From Ascidiaceihabitans sp029251465 (lineage in GTDB: Bacteria; Pseudomonadota; Alphaproteobacteria; Rhodobacterales; Rhodobacteraceae), in assembly GCF_042932805.1 (NCBI RefSeq), contig NZ_CP170633.1:1302001-1366000 (forward strand): DNA of 64,000 nucleotides, given 5' to 3'. Position numbers and translations under genes: made by a program. Positions 41,319 to 49,690 of the stretch are shown here, piece after piece (position 1 is the stretch's first letter; every line of letters starts with the position of its first letter). The notes under the pieces are model-generated. The model saw nothing but the letters and a program-made list of their open reading frames with translations. It ran no database searches and was not told the origin of the DNA.

Positions 41319-42866
41319 ATGGCTGAAGCAGCAACAACAGGACGACGTGGACGTGGTGGCGGTGGTGCGGCGCGCCGGGCAGAGCGCTCAGCGGTTTCAT
41401 TTGAAACGGCCAAGTATATCGAACGCAATATTCCGAACTTTGAGGTTCTGAACGAAGAGGCGTTAGATATTATCGAGGCCAACGCGGAACAAATCCTTGA
41501 GGAAGTTGGCGTTAATTTCCCGGATAATCCGGCCGCATTGGACCGCTGGCGTGATGCAGGTGCTGATGTCACCGGCGAACGCGTGCGAATCCCCAAAGGT
41601 CTGGCGCGTAAATTATGTGCCACAGCGCCCTCTAGTTTCACCCAGCACGCGCGCAACCCTGATCGCAATGTGGTTATTGGCGGGCGTAACATGGTGTTGG
41701 CGCCGGTTTATGGCCCTCCGTTTGTGCGCGATTCTGTGGGTGGGCGTCGCTACGCAACCATCGACGATTTCCAGAAGTTCGTGAAACTGGGCTATATGTC
41801 CAAATGGCTGCACCATTCCGGTGGTACTGTGTGCGAACCGACAGATGTGCCTGTGAACAAACGTCACTTGGACATGTTGCACGCCCACATGACCCTGTCT
41901 GACAAGCCGTTTATGGGGTCGGTCACCGAACCCAGCCGTGCGCAAGACAGTGTCGAGATGTGTGAAATCCTGTTTGGTAAGGATTTTGTCCAAGAAAACA
42001 CCGTTATGACGTCGCTGATCAACATCAACTCTCCGATGACGTTTGATGATGTGATGATGGGCGCGCTCGAAGTGTACGCGCAAAACAACCAAGCCTGCAT
42101 TATCTCGCCGTTTATCGTCGGTGGCGCGATGGCGCCTGTGTCGATTGCCGGGACATTGACCCAAGTTATGGCCGAAGCGTTGGCCGGCATTGCCTACAGC
42201 CAGCTGTGCCGCGCAGGTGCGCCAGTGATCATGGGCGCGTTTGTGACCTCGATCGATATGAATTCGGGCGCGCCGACCTTTGGCACACCTGAGGCTGCGC
42301 ACATTACTTACGGGGCAGGGCAGTTGGCCCGCCGTTTGGGTTTGCCGTATCGCTCCTCTGGTGGGTTTACCGGATCGAAGCTGCCAGACGCCCAAGCCGC
42401 ATACGAATCTGCCAACAGCTTGAACATGGGCCTGCTGGCTGGTGTTAACTTTATGTTGCACTCGTGTGGGTGGCTTGAGGGCGGGCTGGTCAGCAGTTTC
42501 GAGAAATTCGTGATGGATGCCGACCAACTGGGCGCGCTGCATCACATCGCCCGCGGTGTTGAAATGGACGTGAACGCCCAAGCCATGGATGCGATCCGCG
42601 AAGTTGGGCCTGGCGGGCACTATCTGGGCTGCGAACACACCCAAGCCAACTTTAAGGCGGCGTTCTGGAAATCCGACCTCTTGGACTACAAACCGTTCGA
42701 GACGTGGGAAGACGAAGGCGCGCGCGATACCCAAGCCCTTGCGGCCGAGCGGGTGCAGAAAATGCTGAATGACTATCAGCAGCCTGCTCTTGATCCAGGC
42801 ATCGCCGAAGGCCTGCGCGACTACATCGCCACCAAGAAGGCGGCGACACCTGATTCGTTCATGTGA
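41319..42866 (+). CDS. MttB-family (trimethylamine methyltransferase-like) protein without pyrrolysine
   Basis: 515 residues from the ATG at 41319. The N-terminus is Gly/Arg rich (GRRGRGGGGAARRAERS). The body is an MttB TIM barrel (NEEALDIIEANAEQILEEVG, PFMGSVTEPSRAQDSVEM, GGFTGSKLPDAQAAYESANS). No in-frame TAG exists, so it is one of the non-pyrrolysine homologues, which in the characterised case (MtgB) demethylate glycine betaine with a corrinoid protein. No corrinoid protein gene is adjacent. Its stop directly abuts the DUF6477 stop. Confidence 0.88.
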   Translation: MAEAATTGRRGRGGGGAARRAERSAVSFETAKYIERNIPNFEVLNEEALDIIEANAEQILEEVGVNFPDNPAALDRWRDAGADVTGERVRIPKGLARKLCATAPSSFTQHARNPDRNVVIGGRNMVLAPVYGPPFVRDSVGGRRYATIDDFQKFVKLGYMSKWLHHSGGTVCEPTDVPVNKRHLDMLHAHMTLSDKPFMGSVTEPSRAQDSVEMCEILFGKDFVQENTVMTSLININSPMTFDDVMMGALEVYAQNNQACIISPFIVGGAMAPVSIAGTLTQVMAEALAGIAYSQLCRAGAPVIMGAFVTSIDMNSGAPTFGTPEAAHITYGAGQLARRLGLPYRSSGGFTGSKLPDAQAAYESANSLNMGLLAGVNFMLHSCGWLEGGLVSSFEKFVMDADQLGALHHIARGVEMDVNAQAMDAIREVGPGGHYLGCEHTQANFKAAFWKSDLLDYKPFETWEDEGARDTQALAAERVQKMLNDYQQPALDPGIAEGLRDYIATKKAATPDSFM

Positions 42867-43166
42867 TTAGTTGGAAACAATAGACCGGGTGGAGCGCAAA
42901 ATATGCGCTTCACCGACAATCGCGATCATAATGTCGATATGTCGCAGCAAGCTATACGCCGATTCTTTAGCTTTGCGCTGAGCGTTTAATTCGCTCTCAA
43001 TCTCCATCAATTTCATCAAAGCAGCGCCGTGACGGGGCAGATTTCCGTAGCCCAAAAGGCGCGATAAATGCGCCGTTCTGCGGTAGTCTTGGGCACCAAT
43101 TTTGGCTGCACGCATCAATAAACGTGGGCGTTTTACCGTGTTTAGCATGCTTAGAACGTCTTGCAT
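42867..43166 (-). CDS. DUF6477 family protein
   Basis: 99 residues from the ATG at 43166 with AAGGAT 8 bp upstream. It is an all-helical basic protein (MQDVLSMLNTVKRPRLLMRA, ALMKLMEIESELNAQRKAKE). The family is found in Rhodobacteraceae next to a DUF6456 regulator, as here, divergently. Function unknown. No helix-turn-helix or membrane span is evident. Confidence 0.75.
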   Translation of the reverse strand: MQDVLSMLNTVKRPRLLMRAAKIGAQDYRRTAHLSRLLGYGNLPRHGAALMKLMEIESELNAQRKAKESAYSLLRHIDIMIAIVGEAHILRSTRSIVSN

Positions 43167-43327
43167 TGTCGTATCCTTATAATTTTCATGAACGGGCAAA
43201 TGCCACGTCAGCTTCGAGGATCAACATGCCACAGCCTAAACGGGTGTTGCGCCTCGCTGCGATGCGGCGTTCGGCGCTTTCATCACTGTTTATGATTTGG
43301 AAACAATGCTGACCATATCGATGGATT

Positions 43328-43343
43328 TTAACGAAAGAGTAAC
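43328..43343 (+). promoter_or_regulatory. CtrA-like binding site upstream of DUF6456 gene
   Basis: TTAA-N7-GTAAC matches the CtrA consensus TTAA-N7-TTAAC at all but one position and ends 99 bp before the start at 43443. It lies in the 276-bp divergent gap between DUF6477 and DUF6456, which holds nothing else I recognise. Confidence 0.5.
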
Positions 43344-43442
43344 CAACGCAGCTCTAGGTTGTGTGGATAAATATGGGGATAAACGTGGCAAACACACCCC
43401 TGGGACAGACTAAGAAAAGGTGAAGATATGACGGAGGCAAGT

Positions 43443-44567
43443 ATGAGTGCACCAACATTGGGGCACTTTCCTGATTGGGTGCCAGCTGGTGCCAAACTCT
43501 ATTTAGCGCATACCGAAACGGGTACGCCCATTCGTGCACTTGCACGTATGGTGGGCTGTCACGCGTCGACCGTATTGCGCCAAATTAGGCGTGTTGAAAC
43601 GCGTCGTGACGATCCATTGATTGATGCCGCTTTGCGTACCTTAGGAACGCAACATTTGGGGACAGCGCAGCGCAAAATTGCCTGCCAATCGGAAAGAGAC
43701 ATGGATATGCGAAGCGAACAGAACACGATTGATATGACACCGGACGAAGCGTCTTTGACGCGTGATGCAATGCGGATTCTGCGCCGCTTGTGTGAAAAAG
43801 GTTCGGTTTTGGCTGTGGCCAAAGACATGGAAAAAGCTGTGGTTGTCCGCGACGATGCCCATGGTGCGACAACACGGACGGCCGTGGTTGATTGTGCTGT
43901 GGCCCAAGCGATGGCGCTAAAAGATTGGATTTCGGCGGCCTCGACAGGGCGCATCACACGCTATCAGATTACGGCTGCTGGTCGTGTGGCGTTAAACGAA
44001 ATGTTGGCGACGCACCAAAAAACCAAAGGGTTTAACGAGGCACCGGCCGAGTTTTCCGACGCACAACGCACGTGGGGCGAAAAAGTCCTGCCAGACACCG
44101 AAACCGGTCGTCCAAAACGGATGCGTTACAACTTGGGTGAATCGCCACTGACCGCACTTGCGCGTCGCCGCGACAAAGACGGCTCTGCATTCCTGAGTGA
44201 TGATCAGGTGCGTGCCGGTGAACGTCTGCGCGAAGATTTTGAGCTCGCACAAATGGGCCCTCGGGTTGCGCAAAACTGGGATCGTTTTCTAACGGGTGGC
44301 GGTCGTGGTGGATTTGTCGGCGACAGCGGTGTTGGCGACGGTCCATCCGGTGCGCGCGGTCGTGTGGCCGACGCAATGGCCGATCTGGGGCCAGGCCTGT
44401 CTGACGTGGTTTTGCGCTGCTGTTGTTTCCTCGAAGGGTTGGAAACAGCCGAGAAAAAACTGGGCTGGTCCGCACGTTCGGGCAAGATCGTGTTGCGCAT
44501 CGCATTGACGCGTTTGCAACGCCATTACGAAGAATCGACAGGCCCCGGCGGCGGCATGATCGGTTAA
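43443..44567 (+). CDS. DUF6456 helix-turn-helix regulator
   Basis: 374 residues from the ATG at 43443, which has a perfect GGAGG five bases upstream; an ATG at 43428 is also in frame. N-terminal helix-turn-helix (PIRALARMVGCHASTVLRQIRRVE, residues about 28-52). The central part resembles a winged helix (ITRYQITAAGRVALNEMLA). The C-terminal DUF6456 domain includes SPLTALARRRDKDGSAFLSD and ends near LRIALTRLQRHYEES. A presumed transcription regulator of Rhodobacteraceae, possibly in the CtrA network given the box upstream. Confidence 0.8.
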   Translation: MSAPTLGHFPDWVPAGAKLYLAHTETGTPIRALARMVGCHASTVLRQIRRVETRRDDPLIDAALRTLGTQHLGTAQRKIACQSERDMDMRSEQNTIDMTPDEASLTRDAMRILRRLCEKGSVLAVAKDMEKAVVVRDDAHGATTRTAVVDCAVAQAMALKDWISAASTGRITRYQITAAGRVALNEMLATHQKTKGFNEAPAEFSDAQRTWGEKVLPDTETGRPKRMRYNLGESPLTALARRRDKDGSAFLSDDQVRAGERLREDFELAQMGPRVAQNWDRFLTGGGRGGFVGDSGVGDGPSGARGRVADAMADLGPGLSDVVLRCCCFLEGLETAEKKLGWSARSGKIVLRIALTRLQRHYEESTGPGGGMIG

Positions 44568-44575
44568 CAAAGATC

Positions 44576-44627
44576 GGCGGGTTGCGCTGCTGCCAAATCG
44601 GCTATGCGTGCAGCCCGCCTTTTCTTT
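44576..44627 (+). terminator. Intrinsic terminator
   Basis: GGCGGGTTGC pairs with GCAGCCCGCC (one wobble) over a 24-nt loop and is followed by TTTTCTTT. It separates the DUF6456 gene from lipA. Confidence 0.6.
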
Positions 44628-44684
44628 AACGAAATCTGTGATAGATCAGGGCTAGTTATGACTTTTGTCACAAAGGCCAGCCTG

Positions 44685-45632
44685 ATGCGTGATCTCAAAA
44701 TTCCAGAACAACGCCACCCTGAAAAAGCGCGTCGTCCTGACAACCCGCAACCCAAAAAACCAAGCTGGATCAGGGTCAAAGCACCCGGCGGCGAAGGTTA
44801 TGCCAAGACCGCCAAGATCATGCGCGAGAACAAATTGGTGACGGTCTGCGAAGAAGCCGGCTGCCCGAACGTCGGTGAATGTTGGTCCCAAGGCCACGCC
44901 ACGATGATGATCATGGGCGAAGTCTGCACGCGCGCCTGCACATTCTGCAACATCGCGACCGGCAAACCGCCAGAGGATCTGGACGCGTTTGAACCGGGTC
45001 GTGTGGCCCATGCGGTCGAAAAACTGGGGCTGAACCACGTTGTGATTACGTCCGTGGATCGTGATGATATTGAGGACGGCGGGGCAGATCACTTTGCCCA
45101 AACCATCCGCGCGATCCGGCATCGTTCGCCCGACACGACAATCGAAATTCTGACGCCGGATTTTATCCGCTGCAAACCAGAAGTGCTGGAACAAGTGGTC
45201 GAGGCGCGCCCCGATGTTTTCAACCACAACCTTGAAACCGTGCCGGGCCTGTACCCCGAAGTCCGCCCCGGCGCGCGCTATTTCCACTCGTTGCGTTTGT
45301 TGCAGCGGGTCAAGGAAATGGATCCGATGATGTTCACGAAATCTGGCATCATGGTCGGTTTGGGTGAAGATCGCCAATCGGTGCTGCAAGTGATGGAAGA
45401 CATGCGCGCCGCCGACATCGATTTCCTGACGATTGGCCAATATTTGCAGCCCACGCCAAAACACCACGCGGTGGACCGGTTTGTGCATCCTGATGAATTC
45501 GCCGCCTACGAAAAAGCCGCCTACGGCAAAGGATTCTTGATGGTATCAGCGACGCCGCTTACGCGGTCCAGCTATCACGCGGGGGACGATTTTGCGCAAC
45601 TGCGTGCTGCGCGTCAGGCCAAATTGGGCTGA
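44685..45632 (+). CDS. lipA: Lipoyl synthase
   Basis: 315 residues from the ATG at 44685; in-frame ATGs at 44604 and 44658 are less likely because the first overlaps the terminator. Both Fe-S sites are intact: the auxiliary cluster cysteines CEEAGCPNVGEC and the radical-SAM motif CTRACTFC. It inserts two sulfur atoms into octanoylated proteins. The stop directly abuts the hpt stop on the other strand. Confidence 0.97.
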   Translation: MRDLKIPEQRHPEKARRPDNPQPKKPSWIRVKAPGGEGYAKTAKIMRENKLVTVCEEAGCPNVGECWSQGHATMMIMGEVCTRACTFCNIATGKPPEDLDAFEPGRVAHAVEKLGLNHVVITSVDRDDIEDGGADHFAQTIRAIRHRSPDTTIEILTPDFIRCKPEVLEQVVEARPDVFNHNLETVPGLYPEVRPGARYFHSLRLLQRVKEMDPMMFTKSGIMVGLGEDRQSVLQVMEDMRAADIDFLTIGQYLQPTPKHHAVDRFVHPDEFAAYEKAAYGKGFLMVSATPLTRSSYHAGDDFAQLRAARQAKLG

Positions 45633-46169
45633 TCAGGTGAACCGCACTTTGCCAATATGCGGCAGATTGCGGTTACGCTGTGCAAAATCGATTCCATAGC
45701 CGACGACAAATTCATCCGGAATTTCAAACCCGATATAGTCTGCGCGAAAATCGATTTCGCGCCGGCTTGGTTTATCGAGCAAAGCGATGGATTTTAAGCG
45801 GGCTGGATTGCGCGTCTGCAACAGCTTGGTCACGTGGTTCAGGGTGTGGCCTGTGTCAACGATGTCCTCGACAACCAGCACATCACGCCCTTCAATTGCG
45901 CCACGTAAGTCTTTGAGAATGCGAACTTCTCGGCTGCTTTCCATGCCGTCACCGTAGCTTGAGGCCTCAAGGAAATCGACCTCGATGGGCAGGTCCAACT
46001 CGCGCACCAGATCGGCGATGAACACGAAGGATCCACGCAGCAGGCCAACAACAACCAGCTTGTCCGTGCCTTCAAATTCGGCGTGGATTTCCTCGCAGAG
46101 TTCTTCGATCCGCGCGGCAATCGATTTTGCCGAAATCATCTGATCGATGACGTATGGACGCTGTGACAT
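45633..46169 (-). CDS. hpt: Hypoxanthine phosphoribosyltransferase
   Basis: 178 residues from the ATG at 46169, with GGGGGG 6 bp upstream. The PRPP-binding motif VLVVEDIVDTGHTLN is central, and the purine-specific loop (YGDGMESSREVRIL) precedes it. It salvages hypoxanthine or guanine to IMP or GMP. Divergent from the COQ10-like gene (82-bp gap). Confidence 0.94.
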   Translation of the reverse strand: MSQRPYVIDQMISAKSIAARIEELCEEIHAEFEGTDKLVVVGLLRGSFVFIADLVRELDLPIEVDFLEASSYGDGMESSREVRILKDLRGAIEGRDVLVVEDIVDTGHTLNHVTKLLQTRNPARLKSIALLDKPSRREIDFRADYIGFEIPDEFVVGYGIDFAQRNRNLPHIGKVRFT

Positions 46170-46251
46170 GGTGCCCCCCAATTGTATTGGCCCTTGAATT
46201 CATTTGCGTTTCGTAACACATCTCGCGAAACCGCCGCTATAGCCAAACGTG

Positions 46252-46695
46252 ATGCCCAAACATTCAGAGACCAAATTCCTGCCCCACAGCGCCCAACAGA
46301 TGTATGATCTGGTGGCAGATGTGGCGTCGTACCCCGAATTTTTGCCGTGGTGTTCGGCCGCGCGCATCCGGTCTACCAAGACGGAGGGTGCCTCGATTGA
46401 GATGCTGGCCGATCTGGTGATTTCGTTCAAAGTGTTTCGCGAGCGTTTTGGCAGTCGGGTTGTGTTGTGGCCAGAGGCCCAGAAAATCGACACGGAATAT
46501 CTGGACGGCCCGTTTAAATACATGAAATCGAACTGGGCGTTCGAGGACGCCGAGGGCGGTTGCAACGTCACCTTTTTCGTCGATTTTGAATTCAAGAACG
46601 CGATTTTGCAGGGCATCATTGGTGTGGTGTTCAACGAGGCCATGCAGCGCATTGTCCGCGCTTTTGAACGTCGTGCGGATGATCTGCACGGCTAG
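46252..46695 (+). CDS. COQ10/RatA-like START-domain protein
   Basis: 147 residues from the ATG at 46252; a GTG one codon earlier is possible. The polyketide-cyclase/START fold shows as HSAQQMYDLVADVASYPEFL, PWCSAARI and FEFKNAILQGIIGVVFNEA. In mitochondria COQ10 binds ubiquinone and supports respiration; bacterial members are annotated as ubiquinone-binding or as RatA. The location beside lipA and hpt gives no further clue. A strong terminator follows. Confidence 0.88.
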   Translation: MPKHSETKFLPHSAQQMYDLVADVASYPEFLPWCSAARIRSTKTEGASIEMLADLVISFKVFRERFGSRVVLWPEAQKIDTEYLDGPFKYMKSNWAFEDAEGGCNVTFFVDFEFKNAILQGIIGVVFNEAMQRIVRAFERRADDLHG

Positions 46696-46706
46696 ACCAA
46701 AACGCA

Positions 46707-46733
46707 AAACGGGCCCCAAAAGGCCCGCTTTTT
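46707..46733 (+). terminator. Intrinsic terminator between convergent genes
   Basis: CGGGCC (46710-46715) pairs with GGCCCG (46722-46727), flanked by A-rich and T-rich sequence (CAAAA before, CTTTTT after). It probably works for both the COQ10-like gene and amtB. Confidence 0.75.
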
Positions 46734-46752
46734 AGTTCATAAGTTCAGCTAC

Positions 46753-47934
46753 TTAACTGTTCATGTCGTAGGCGCGTTCACCGTGTTGCGCGATGTCCAG
46801 ACCGTTAACTTCGGTCTCTTCATCGACGCGCATCGGGATGAACACGCGGATCACCAGCACCAGCACAACAGTCACAGCAATCGTGTACACGCCAACAATC
46901 ACGAGGGAACCCATTTGCGCAGCCCACGTGCCAGCGCCAAAGACCGCAATCATGATCGTGCCAAAAATACCGCCCACGCCGTGCACGGCAAAGACATCCA
47001 ATGTGTCGTCGATTTTGAATTGGTTGCGGATCAGGTTCACCGCTTCTTGGCAGCCGATACCGGCGATCGCGCCAATGATCAGCGCCTCGATCGGGCCAAC
47101 AAAACCGGACGCTGGCGTGATTGACGCAAGGCCCGCGATCGTACCGGTGACGATGCCGACCAGAGACGCTTTGCCGAACTTGATCTTTTCCCACAGGGCC
47201 CACGTCAATGATGCTGTGGCCGCCGAGATATGCGTGACCGTGATCGCCATTGCCGCACCGCCGTCTGCCGCCAATTGCGATCCGCCATTAAAACCGAACC
47301 AACCGATCCACAAGAATGCCGCCCCCATCATCACCATGCCGGGATTGTGCGGCGGTGTGTTCTGGTTTTTGCGCGCCCCCAGGAACACGGCCAAGACCAA
47401 CGCGGCAAGGCCCGCCGTTTCGTGCACCACAATGCCGCCAGCAAAATCGCGCACGCCGGTGTCGCCAAAAATACCGCCATCCGCCAAGAAACCGCCGCCC
47501 CAAACCCAGTGGACCACTGGCGCGTAGCACAGCAACATCCATGCGCCCGAAAACGTCAGCACAAACCCGAACGAGATGCGTTCGACATAGGCGCCAACGA
47601 TCAAGGCTGGCGTGATGATTGCGAATGTCATCTGGAAGGCAAAGAACAAAACCTCGGGCAGGGTGCCAGACAGCGATGACGCGTCAACACCCAGCAACAT
47701 CAGCTTGTCCAAGCCGCCCCAGAAACCAGATGTTCCTGATCCAAAGGCAATTGTGTAGCCGAAAAAGAACCAAAGCACGCTCATCAAACAGGCGATGGCG
47801 TAGCAATGCATAAAGACGCTAAGCACGTTGCGCGAGCGCACCAGCCCGCCGTAAAATAGGGCAAGCCCCGGAAGGGTCATCAGCAGCACCAATGTGGTGG
47901 CCACCATAATCCAAGCTGTATCAGCTGCGTTCAT
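46753..47934 (-). CDS. amtB: Ammonium transporter AmtB
   Basis: 393 residues from the ATG at 47934; the open frame upstream is not Amt-like. Eleven membrane spans. The twin pore histidines are His142 (PVVHWVWGGGF) and His318 (AVHGVGGIFG), and the signature DFAGGIVVHETAG is present. No signal peptide and no glnK beside it, unlike the usual glnK-amtB pair. A 17-bp palindrome at 48077-48093 and a related sequence at 48045-48063 lie 110-160 bp upstream. Confidence 0.96.
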   Translation of the reverse strand: MNAADTAWIMVATTLVLLMTLPGLALFYGGLVRSRNVLSVFMHCYAIACLMSVLWFFFGYTIAFGSGTSGFWGGLDKLMLLGVDASSLSGTLPEVLFFAFQMTFAIITPALIVGAYVERISFGFVLTFSGAWMLLCYAPVVHWVWGGGFLADGGIFGDTGVRDFAGGIVVHETAGLAALVLAVFLGARKNQNTPPHNPGMVMMGAAFLWIGWFGFNGGSQLAADGGAAMAITVTHISAATASLTWALWEKIKFGKASLVGIVTGTIAGLASITPASGFVGPIEALIIGAIAGIGCQEAVNLIRNQFKIDDTLDVFAVHGVGGIFGTIMIAVFGAGTWAAQMGSLVIVGVYTIAVTVVLVLVIRVFIPMRVDEETEVNGLDIAQHGERAYDMNS

Positions 47935-48044
47935 CTGGTTCTCCGATCCTGAAAGCGCGATGTTGAGGATGCATAGGCGCTCTCGGTGCGGATAAAAGCA
48001 GCAACGGGTCCGGTGGGCGCTTATTTTTCGGGCGATTGGCTTAT

Positions 48045-48093
48045 TGGTTAAATTTTGGGCGCATGCAGCGGTATTTTGCCTTAAATTTAGGCG
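48045..48093 (-). promoter_or_regulatory. Candidate nitrogen-response operator pair upstream of amtB
   Basis: TGCCTTAAATTTAGGCG (48077-48093) is a near-palindrome sharing 14 of 17 positions with a palindrome upstream of dusB-ntrBC. A degenerate copy, GGTTAAATTTTGGGCG at 48047-48062, lies 32 bp away. Both sit 120-150 bp before the amtB start. No sigma-54 promoter was seen. The rest of the 315 bp between amtB and pncC holds nothing I recognise. Confidence 0.5.
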
Positions 48094-48249
48094 CAAGCGA
48101 ATCTTTGCGCATGCGCTGGCGTGTCGAAGGTATGGATATCCTGACTGCCACCGGTTTAGCGCGCGCGTTACTCTGTTCGGATTAGTTGGTTATTTCATCA
48201 CTAGTCGGGGCCTCGCTCGGCGCCTACCTCTCGCTTGGTGAGGCCTCAT

Positions 48250-48720
48250 TTACGGCAAGTGTCGCAACAGCAATTGCAGCGCATTATCACGCGCACCGAT
48301 CCGCACGTTTTCGCGGCCCAACGCCCCAAATTCGATGGTTTCGAAATGTGTGGCCTGACCGGTTTGCGCGAGGCCAAAACAAACCCGACCTTCGGGTTTG
48401 TGATTTGATCCACCGGGGCCTGCCAAGCCCGTGATTGACACCGCAATGCCCGCGTCAGAGTTGGTCAAAGCGCCCTCGGCCATGGCAACGGCGACTGGTT
48501 CCGACACAGCGCCGTGGGCCGCAATCAGCGCTGCATCGACCCCAATCATTTGGGTTTTGGCGGCGTTAGAATAGGTGACAAATCCCCGATCGACAACGCG
48601 CGATGATCCGGGAATTTCGGTCAGAGCGGCCGCAACCATGCCGCCGGTGCAGCTTTCTGCTGTTGCAATCATGGTGTTTGATTGTGACGCTTTATCAAGG
48701 ATTTGTGCTGCAACCTTCAT
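48250..48720 (-). CDS. pncC: Nicotinamide-nucleotide amidase (CinA C-terminal domain)
   Basis: 156 residues from the ATG at 48720. Stand-alone CinA_C domain: TAESCTGGMVAAALTEIPGS with the catalytic Ser, GFVTYSNAAKTQMIGV and SITGLAGPGGSNHKPEGRV. It deamidates NMN to nicotinate mononucleotide in pyridine nucleotide recycling. It overlaps pgpA by 4 bp, the last gene of ispD-ispF-pgpA-pncC. Confidence 0.93.
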   Translation of the reverse strand: MKVAAQILDKASQSNTMIATAESCTGGMVAAALTEIPGSSRVVDRGFVTYSNAAKTQMIGVDAALIAAHGAVSEPVAVAMAEGALTNSDAGIAVSITGLAGPGGSNHKPEGRVCFGLAQTGQATHFETIEFGALGRENVRIGARDNALQLLLRHLP

Positions 48721-49211
48721 GTCATAATGACCCCGTGTGCGATGCCGGCAAGAACCAGAACGCCGAGGGCCGCGAACACGCCTGCAATCACATCGTCCAG
48801 CATCACACCTAACGCGTCGCCGCGCCGATCTGCCCAGCCCACCAGCCACGGTTTCCAGATGTCGAACAGGCGGAACAACAAAAATGCGGCGATCCATCCA
48901 GGCCACATCGCAAGGATCGAAATGTCGTTGGCCCACGCGGCGTAGGACAGCGGCAACAGCGCGATCCATTGACCGACCAGTTCGTCCACGACGATCTCGG
49001 ATGGGTCGTGATCCTCTGATCCGCGGGTCATCTGGTCCGTCGCCCACCAGCCTTTTAGGAATGCAGCGACCACCCCGATCAGAAGCAAGGGAAAGCCGCC
49101 CAAAACATGCACCAACCACGCCCAAGGCAGCGATACAAACGACCCCCACGTGCCCGGTGCAGGGCGGATGTAGCCGACGCCAAACAGCGTTGCGATCATG
49201 CGCGCCAACAT
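48717..49211 (-). CDS. pgpA: Phosphatidylglycerophosphatase A
   Basis: 164 residues, PgpA family. Conserved GVGYIRPAPGTWGS near the N-terminus, acidic DPSEIVVDELVGQWIAL and the C-terminal RLFDIWKPWLVGWAD with DRRGDALGVMLDDVIAG. Several membrane spans. It dephosphorylates phosphatidylglycerol phosphate to phosphatidylglycerol. The start overlaps the ispF stop (TGATG). Confidence 0.93.
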   Translation of the reverse strand: MLARMIATLFGVGYIRPAPGTWGSFVSLPWAWLVHVLGGFPLLLIGVVAAFLKGWWATDQMTRGSEDHDPSEIVVDELVGQWIALLPLSYAAWANDISILAMWPGWIAAFLLFRLFDIWKPWLVGWADRRGDALGVMLDDVIAGVFAALGVLVLAGIAHGVIMT

Positions 49212-49690
49212 CAGGATTTCACCAACGCGCAGGTTGCGATGCAGGCGATGCCTTCGCCGCGACCGGTGAACCCGAGACGTTCCGACGTGGTTGCCTTGAC
49301 CGATACACGGCCCAAATCCATGCCCATTATGCGCGCCATTTCTGAGCGCATTGCCACGCTGTGCGGCCCGATTTTGGGGAATTCACAGATCAGCGTGCAA
49401 TCGATGTTTGAGATGCTAAACCCTTTGTCACGCGCCATACTTACTGCGTGGGTCAGGAAAATGTGGCTCTCGGCCCCTTTCCACTGCGGATCAGAGGGGG
49501 GGAAATGTTGTCCGATGTCGCCCATCGCCAGCGCGCCGTAAATCGCGTCTGTGACCGTGTGCATGCCGACATCTGCGTCCGAATGGCCAACCAGCCCGTG
49601 ACTGTGCGGGATCGCAACGCCGCACAGGGTCACGTGATCGCCCGCGCCAAAGGCGTGCACGTCGAAACCGTTGCCCAATCTAATGTCCAT
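49211..49690 (-). CDS. ispF: 2-C-methyl-D-erythritol 2,4-cyclodiphosphate synthase
   Basis: 159 residues from the ATG at 49690. Metal ligands Asp10 and His12 in GNGFDVHAF and the His in GLVGHSDADVGMHTVTDA are intact; the C-terminal KATTSERLGFTGRGEGIA is typical. It makes the cyclic diphosphate of the MEP pathway. It overlaps the end of ispD by 11 bp, so the two are separate genes here, not the IspDF fusion of several other alphaproteobacteria. Confidence 0.96.
   Translation of the reverse strand: MDIRLGNGFDVHAFGAGDHVTLCGVAIPHSHGLVGHSDADVGMHTVTDAIYGALAMGDIGQHFPPSDPQWKGAESHIFLTHAVSMARDKGFSISNIDCTLICEFPKIGPHSVAMRSEMARIMGMDLGRVSVKATTSERLGFTGRGEGIACIATCALVKS

Noticed and set aside
41319..42866. 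Pyrrolysine-containing MttB.
   Set aside because: There is no in-frame TAG; the gene is read straight through as a non-pyrrolysine homologue.
48044..48241. 65-codon open frame upstream of amtB on the plus strand.
   Set aside because: No Shine-Dalgarno, arginine-rich low-complexity product, and it covers the candidate operator region.
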